From: Pseudarthrobacter sp. NBSH8
GTDB taxonomy: Bacteria > Actinomycetota > Actinomycetes > Actinomycetales > Micrococcaceae
Length of the DNA: 64,000 bases
Reading direction: 5' to 3'
NCBI RefSeq assembly: GCF_014217545.1
Contig: NZ_CP043178.1
Span: 2,728,001 to 2,792,000 of the forward strand
Position numbers and translations under genes: made by a program. Below the pieces are notes generated by a model, which was not told the origin of the DNA, did no database searches, and worked only from the letters and a program-made list of their open reading frames with translations. This document shows, piece after piece, positions 59,417 through 64,000 of this stretch. Numbering within the stretch: position 1 is the first letter of the stretch; every line of letters starts with the position of its first letter.

Positions 59417-59479
59417 GAGTTTTTGTCCAGATAATGTGCCTCAAACGGAGTTTAGGGCACGTTATCTGGACAAAAACTC
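59417..59479. repeat. 63-base near-perfect hairpin between rskA and the PIG-L gene
   Basis: Arms at 59417-59440 and 59456-59479 pair at 23 of 24 positions (one T-G mismatch). The 15-base loop holds a further 4-bp stem (AAAC/GTTT). It starts 12 bases after the rskA stop, between convergent genes. The arm contains a run of five T. It could be a strong bidirectional terminator, but it is longer than usual ones and may be a palindromic dispersed element. Confidence 0.7.
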
Positions 59480-59523
59480 AGGGGCTGCTGCGCCACAGGC
59501 CAACCGCCCCACCACCGGAAATC

Positions 59524-60303
59524 CTAGAACCCGGCGATCGTCCCCGGGCCGTTGACGGCGATCACGTGGAAGGCTTCGGCGCTGCGGCCCTCGGCGAAGC
59601 CCGCATGCCGGGCAATCGCGTGCATGCCGTTCCGCACCGCTGATTCCATGGCCGCGACGTCGGGATGCTGGCTCACGTGCACGTGGATGGCCTCCAGCTT
59701 GGCGTCCACATGGTCAGTGACGTCCACAACATGGTTCTCGCGCTCCTCCGGCCCGGCGTAGAGCCACAACCACGGCAGCTTATACGCCTCAAGGCCGGCC
59801 TCAGCCAGCTCCGGATAGGCGAAGGGGTTTTCCACTGCAGGATAGACGGCCCGGGTCACCGCCTCCCCCACAGCGAGGTGGTCCGGGTGGCTCTTCTGCA
59901 GACGGTTCCAGTTCCGTTCCGGATGCATGGAAAGCACGACGTCGGGACGGATTTCCCGGATCAGCCTGACCACACCCTTCATCACATCATGCGTCGGTTC
60001 CAGGTAGCCGTCGCGCTCATGGAGGTAGTGGATGTCGGTCACACCCACGAGTTCGGCGGCCCGGCGCTGCTCGGCCGCACGCAGAGCGATGATCTCCCCC
60101 CGGTGCGCCGGGTCGAAGCCGCCCGCATCGCCGTCGGTCATGATGCAGTAGCTGACCTGGATCCCCGCGGCCGTCCAGGCAGCGATGGTGCCAGCCGCAC
60201 CGAAGTCGATGTCGTCCGGGTGGGCGGCGAAACAGAGCACCCGCCCAACCCGGTGGATGTCCGGATTGAACGGGCTCTGTGCTGAGGCAGCGGAGTGGGC
60301 CAA
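59524..60303 (-). CDS. PIG-L family N-acetyl-sugar deacetylase (MshB/Mca-like)
   Basis: This 259-residue zinc-dependent hydrolase has the metal motif AHPDD (27-31), the conserved region LRAAEQRRAAELVGV, and the third ligand in KSHPDHLAVGEAV. Actinobacterial relatives include MshB and Mca of mycothiol metabolism, but the family also covers other amide hydrolases, so the substrate is open. The TTG start at 60303 is three bases after the etfA stop, making it the last gene of the etfB-etfA operon. Confidence 0.8.
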   Translation of the reverse strand: MAHSAASAQSPFNPDIHRVGRVLCFAAHPDDIDFGAAGTIAAWTAAGIQVSYCIMTDGDAGGFDPAHRGEIIALRAAEQRRAAELVGVTDIHYLHERDGYLEPTHDVMKGVVRLIREIRPDVVLSMHPERNWNRLQKSHPDHLAVGEAVTRAVYPAVENPFAYPELAEAGLEAYKLPWLWLYAGPEERENHVVDVTDHVDAKLEAIHVHVSQHPDVAAMESAVRNGMHAIARHAGFAEGRSAEAFHVIAVNGPGTIAGF

Positions 60304-60306
60304 GGG

Positions 60307-61257
60307 TCAGCCTTTTCGTTTCTTGATTTCTTCGGTGGCCTGCGGAAGGACGTCGAAGAGGTCCCCGATGATGCCAAAATCGGCGATTTCGAAGATCGGC
60401 GACTCGGCATCCTTGTTTACGGCCACAATAATTTTGGCTGTTTGCATCCCGGCTTTCTGCTGGATGGCTCCGGAAATACCGGCGGAGATGTACAGCTGGG
60501 GCGACACGGTCCTGCCGGTCTGGCCCACCTGGGCGTCATGGCTGATCCAACCGGCGTCCGTGGCTGCACGGGAGGCGCCGACGGCAGCACCGAGGGCGTC
60601 CGCCAACTGCTCCACGGGGCCGAAGTCGCCGTCCACTCCGCGTCCGCCGGCCACCACGATGCGGGCGTCCGAAAGATCAGGGCGGCCGCTGGCCACCTTC
60701 TGCTCGCGGGCGGTGATGCGGGCCCCCGTGGTGGCATCCGCCGGCACGTCGATGGTGGACGTCTCCGGAGCGGAGGCCACGGACGCCGGCTCGGGCGTGA
60801 CGTTGTTGGCCTTCACCGTGAGGACGGAAACCGCCGTGGTGGTCCTGGCAGCGGTGGTGTAGGAACCCGCGAGGACTGACTTGTGCGCCGTACCATCGGT
60901 GTCAACCGCCACAACGTCAGTGATGACGCCGGCGTTGAGCCGGATGCCGAGCCGCGCCGCGATCTCTTTGCCTTCGGGCGAGTTGTCCAGGAGGACCGTG
61001 CCCGCACCGGCGGCGCTGGCGGCAGCACCGAGATAGGCTGCCTTCGCCGAGACGAGGTAGTCATCCAGGTCCTGGGCGGAGGGCCGGAAAACGGCGCTGA
61101 CGCCGTATTCGGCGAGCGTGGCCGAAACACCTTGATGCAGTTCGCCGTTCAGGGCCACCGCGGTCTCGCCGAGGGAGCGTCCCAGGGTAAGCAGTTCGAG
61201 GGTGCTCTTCTTCAGGGCGTTGCCCGGGTTGTCAATGAATACGAGTACGTTTGCCAT
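60307..61257 (-). CDS. etfA: electron transfer flavoprotein alpha subunit
   Basis: This 316-residue FixB/EtfA protein has an N-terminal domain (LTLGRSLGETAVALNG) and the C-terminal FAD-binding domain with GQTGRTVSPQLYISAGISGA and IIVAVNKDAESPIFEIAD. With EtfB it carries electrons from acyl-CoA dehydrogenases to the quinone pool. GAGGGA precedes ATG 61257. It lies 14 bases downstream of etfB. Confidence 0.95.
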   Translation of the reverse strand: MANVLVFIDNPGNALKKSTLELLTLGRSLGETAVALNGELHQGVSATLAEYGVSAVFRPSAQDLDDYLVSAKAAYLGAAASAAGAGTVLLDNSPEGKEIAARLGIRLNAGVITDVVAVDTDGTAHKSVLAGSYTTAARTTTAVSVLTVKANNVTPEPASVASAPETSTIDVPADATTGARITAREQKVASGRPDLSDARIVVAGGRGVDGDFGPVEQLADALGAAVGASRAATDAGWISHDAQVGQTGRTVSPQLYISAGISGAIQQKAGMQTAKIIVAVNKDAESPIFEIADFGIIGDLFDVLPQATEEIKKRKG

Positions 61258-61271
61258 GTCTGTGATCCCTC

Positions 61272-62072
61272 TTAGAGCAGCTTCTGGGCGGCCAGGAAGT
61301 CGACGAGCCTGACTCCGGCGTCGCCTTCGTCGGTGATAATGGTTCCAGCCGTGCGCGGCGGGCGTTCCTCGGCAGCTGTGACCGTGGTCCAGGATCCGGC
61401 GTGGCCCACGTGCGTGGGATCAACTCCGATGTCGGCCAGCGACAGGGTGGTGATGCTCTTGCGCTTGGCCGCGATGATGCCCTTGAAATTGGGGTAGCGA
61501 GGCTCGTTGATCTGGTCCGTCACGGAGACCACCGCGGGCAGCGAAGCTTCGACGGTCTCCGAGTAGGTGTCAGCGTCGCGGCGTGCGGTGATGCGCCCGC
61601 CGTCGACCGTCAGCGAGGACGCGAAGGTGACCTGAGGCAGGCCGAGGCGCTCGGCGAGCTGGGCCGGCACCAGTGACGTTTCGCCGTCGGTGGATGCCAT
61701 ACCCGTGAGGACAAGGTCCACCGGGGCGCCGGTGCCGAGGTGGCGGATGGCGGCCGCGAGCGCCAGCGACGTGGCGGCGGCATCTGAACCGGCCAGCCCA
61801 CTGTCGGTGAGGTGCACTCCTTCGGTGGCGCCCATCTGGAGTGCCTTCTTCACCGCGTTCACCGCACCGGACGCGCCCATGCTCAGCGCAATGACGTGGT
61901 TGCCTGCTTTGGCGCCACCGCGGGCCTCAGCGAGCTGCAAGGCCGCCTCGAGGGCGTATTCGTCCAGCTCGGAAAGGATGCTTTCGTCACGGTCCGTGGT
62001 GTAGCCCTCGCCGGTGAGGTGTCGGTCGAACTGTGCGTCCGGTACATGCTTGACCAGGACGATGATCTTCAA
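61272..62072 (-). CDS. etfB: electron transfer flavoprotein beta subunit
   Basis: This 266-residue FixA/EtfB protein starts KIIVLVKHVPDAQFDRHL, with the AMP-binding region and the segment LVLTGMASTDGETSLVPAQL, then RYPNFKGIIAAKRKSITTLS near the end. I chose TTG 62072, with GGAAG five bases upstream, because it gives the family start; GTG 62084 is the alternative. It is the first gene of the operon. Confidence 0.95.
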   Translation of the reverse strand: MKIIVLVKHVPDAQFDRHLTGEGYTTDRDESILSELDEYALEAALQLAEARGGAKAGNHVIALSMGASGAVNAVKKALQMGATEGVHLTDSGLAGSDAAATSLALAAAIRHLGTGAPVDLVLTGMASTDGETSLVPAQLAERLGLPQVTFASSLTVDGGRITARRDADTYSETVEASLPAVVSVTDQINEPRYPNFKGIIAAKRKSITTLSLADIGVDPTHVGHAGSWTTVTAAEERPPRTAGTIITDEGDAGVRLVDFLAAQKLL

Positions 62073-62252
62073 TGTCTCTTCCACTGTATTTACAGCAGCC
62101 TTCCATGCTTGTGGACAGCCAGCCGGATGGGGTCATGGCCTCGGAACGCCCGGGGTACGGGTAGAACCTAGCTAACCATATAGCTGTCCCCTGTTGCCGT
62201 CCCGTTAACGCCTGTGTCACGGCCTGGCAGGCCACCTCAGGGGAACACAAAC

Positions 62253-62292
62253 GACGACGGCGGCGATCACCTTGGTGAGCCCCGCCGTCGTC
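62253..62292 (-). terminator. terminator of the HtrA gene
   Basis: A perfect 11-bp stem (62253-62263 with 62282-62292) encloses a second small stem CACC/GGTG in an 18-base loop. It lies 38 bases after the HtrA stop. On the minus strand GTTTGTGTT follows, a modest T-rich tail. Confidence 0.6.
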
Positions 62293-62330
62293 CGCTGTTT
62301 ATGGTTGGCCTGCGTCCTTCTGCTCAGTCC

Positions 62331-63932
62331 CTACTGGTCCGCTGCGGTGCCAAGCGTGACGTCGAACGTCTGTTCCTGGCCGTTGCGCAGGACCGTCAGC
62401 TTAACGGTGGAGCCGCCTGCCTGCTCGCGGACGGCCGCGGTCAGCTGGTTGGGCTCGCTGATGACCAGATCGTTGAACTTGGTCACCACGTCGCCCACCT
62501 TGATGCCGGCCTTGGCGGCGGCTGAGTTTGCCTCGACTGTGGCCACGTCAGCGCCGACGGAGAACCCTGACGTGGTCCCGCTGGATGACTTGTCCCGAAC
62601 GCTGACACCCAGTTGGCCGTGGGATGCCTTACCGGTGTCGATGATCTCCTGCGCCACCCGCTTGGCGTTGTTGATGGGGATGCTGAAGCCGACACCGATG
62701 TTGCCACTCGACGCGGAATCGGAGCCAGCGGACGCGATGGCCACGTTAACGCCGATGATTTCACCCTTGGTGTTGACCAGGGCACCACCGGAGTTGCCGG
62801 GGTTGATGGCTGCATCCGTCTGGATCACGTTGATGGAGATGGAACCCTGGTTCGCGGTGCTTTGGCCCTGCCCGCCACCTGGAGGCGCGAACTGGAAGCC
62901 CTGGTCGCCGCCCTGCGAGCTGCTGTCACCGTTCTTGGGTGCCGCCGACGAGGCAACGCTGATGGTCCGGTTCAGCGTTGAGACGATACCGTCGGTAACG
63001 GTGCCGGTCAGGCCAAGCGGGGAGCCGATGGCGATGGCCGTGTCACCCACATTGAGCTTGCCGGAATCTCCGAGGGTCGCAGGGGTGAGGCCGGACGCGT
63101 TATCCACCTTGATGACCGCCAGGTCAGACAGCGGGTCGGTGCCCACGAGCGTGGCCTTGAGGACCTTGCCTGTGCTGGTGCGGACCTCCAGGGCCGCGCT
63201 GGCGCTCTGGCCATCCAGGGTCACCACGTGCGTGTTGGTGAGGATGTGCCCGTTGCCGTCCAGGATAATGCCCGAGCCTGTGCCGCCGGAACTGCCACTG
63301 GTGGCGCTGATGGTCACCACGCTGGGGGAAGCCTTCAGCGCTGCCGCCGTGATGGCGTTGACGTCGTCCCTGTTGTTCACGATGACGGTGTCAGGCTGGC
63401 TGCTGCTGCTCGCCGCCGACGAGGATCCGCTGTTGAAGAGGTTGCCTGAACCCACTGTGGCTACGCCGCCACCCACGAGGCCGGCGGCCAGGATGCTTGC
63501 CACCAGGGTGCCGACGCCGAACGTGGCTTTTCGGCGGGGCGCGTCGGCCGGGTTCGGGGCAGCGTTGTACGGGGCAGCGTTATATGAGACTGCGTTGTAC
63601 GGGCCCGGGCCGTTGTGGCCTGGGTTGTGCTGGCCCGCAGAGCCGCCGGGCGCCGCCGAATATGCTCCCTGGTGGGCGTACTGGTGACCGGGCAGCTGCT
63701 GGTCTGGTGTCTGCTGGCCGTAGAAGGGCTCGCGGGGAGGATAAACCGGACGGGGCGCACCCGGCAGCGACTGGGTGGGGTTCTCTGGTGCCCCGGACCG
63801 GTCCAGCTGTTCGGTCGGATTAGCCTGACCGGCAGCGTCACTGCGGACCTCCGCAGGGCTCTGGTCCGCATTCCGGTTCTCATCCGGTTTGCGGTTCTCC
63901 GGCGCTGCACCCTGGGTTGGGTTCTCAGTCAT
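62331..63932 (-). CDS. membrane-anchored HtrA/DegP-type serine protease with PDZ domain
   Basis: This 533-residue S1C protease has a long cytoplasmic tail rich in Pro/Gln/Asn (1-133, with the repeats YNAVS, YNAAP, YNAAP near 112-125). One transmembrane helix (about 138-160) leads to an extracytoplasmic trypsin-like domain with the triad H235 (THVV), D270 (LSDLAVIK) and S381 (GNSGG). A C-terminal PDZ domain follows (about 430-520). Such proteases degrade or refold damaged envelope proteins. ATG 63932 has AAGGA six bases upstream. Confidence 0.92.
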   Translation of the reverse strand: MTENPTQGAAPENRKPDENRNADQSPAEVRSDAAGQANPTEQLDRSGAPENPTQSLPGAPRPVYPPREPFYGQQTPDQQLPGHQYAHQGAYSAAPGGSAGQHNPGHNGPGPYNAVSYNAAPYNAAPNPADAPRRKATFGVGTLVASILAAGLVGGGVATVGSGNLFNSGSSSAASSSSQPDTVIVNNRDDVNAITAAALKASPSVVTISATSGSSGGTGSGIILDGNGHILTNTHVVTLDGQSASAALEVRTSTGKVLKATLVGTDPLSDLAVIKVDNASGLTPATLGDSGKLNVGDTAIAIGSPLGLTGTVTDGIVSTLNRTISVASSAAPKNGDSSSQGGDQGFQFAPPGGGQGQSTANQGSISINVIQTDAAINPGNSGGALVNTKGEIIGVNVAIASAGSDSASSGNIGVGFSIPINNAKRVAQEIIDTGKASHGQLGVSVRDKSSSGTTSGFSVGADVATVEANSAAAKAGIKVGDVVTKFNDLVISEPNQLTAAVREQAGGSTVKLTVLRNGQEQTFDVTLGTAADQ

Positions 63933-64000
63933 TGGCTTCCTTTCATCCTCGTCTGCATTAACTATGTACCGTCTGGCTGGAACTGGGGCGAACGTTGGCT
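63933..64000 (-). promoter_or_regulatory. leader and probable promoter region of the HtrA gene
   Basis: The last 68 bases hold no gene. On the minus strand TACATAGTTAAT lies about 27-38 bases before the HtrA ATG and could include a -10 element. The window ends before a -35 can be judged. Confidence 0.3.

Overview
The window is chromosomal DNA from a high-GC actinobacterium. Gene order and protein sequences point to the Micrococcaceae, most likely Arthrobacter or a close relative such as Pseudarthrobacter. Evidence is a WhiB1-type regulator beside a PdtaS-type kinase, a 180-kDa-class NAD-glutamate dehydrogenase, the run secA / hpf / comF / lpqB / mtrB / mtrA that also occurs in Mycobacterium, a SigK-RskA pair and frequent GTG/TTG starts. 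No rRNA, tRNA, CRISPR array or prophage was recognised. The only mobile-element trace is the 5' end of an IS4-family transposase at the left edge.

Region 1 (1-10143, minus strand): a cell-surface polysaccharide operon. It reads acetyltransferase, aminotransferase, sugar 3-dehydrogenase, UDP-galactopyranose mutase, GlfT2-like galactofuranosyltransferase, ABC-2 permease, ABC ATPase and a large polytopic membrane protein. The set predicts export of a galactofuranose glycan, possibly carrying a 2,3-diacetamido sugar.

Region 2 (10293-14894): an FHA-FtsK/SpoIIIE protein shaped like the type VII secretion ATPase EssC, without other type VII genes in view, facing a small four-helix membrane protein.

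Region 3 (15037-36743): conserved core functions. whiB1 and pdtaS are followed by the large glutamate dehydrogenase, a CpaE/TadZ-like and CpaB/SAF-like pair, a small MerR/excisionase-type HTH protein, a LysM membrane protein, an Rv3235-family protein, secA, an AlkX/YcaQ-type glycosylase, hpf, comF and lpqB-mtrB-mtrA. The HTH gene and the LysM gene both have upstream CAAAC repeats; those before the LysM gene are phased at exactly 10 or 20 bp.

Region 4 (36836-43114, plus strand): a MoxR / DUF58 / DUF4129 / DUF4350 membrane-associated operon with flanking membrane and DUF4166 genes.

Region 5 (43150-51502, minus strand): a cysteine-free MetE-like protein, chorismate mutase, a complete peptide-type ABC importer with a fused double ATPase, and mnmA.

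Region 6 (51649-55426): a probable iron-sulfur/redox regulon. A SufR-like regulator lies just upstream of a cysteine desulfurase. An FAD reductase and a DoxX protein on either side each have an operator of identical architecture, TTCTAAAR-N13-TTTTAGAA. This is the most coherent undescribed unit in the window.

Region 7 (55436-64000): a lipoprotein, a J-domain protein, trmL, sigK-rskA, a long hairpin, a PIG-L deacetylase, etfAB and a membrane-anchored HtrA protease.
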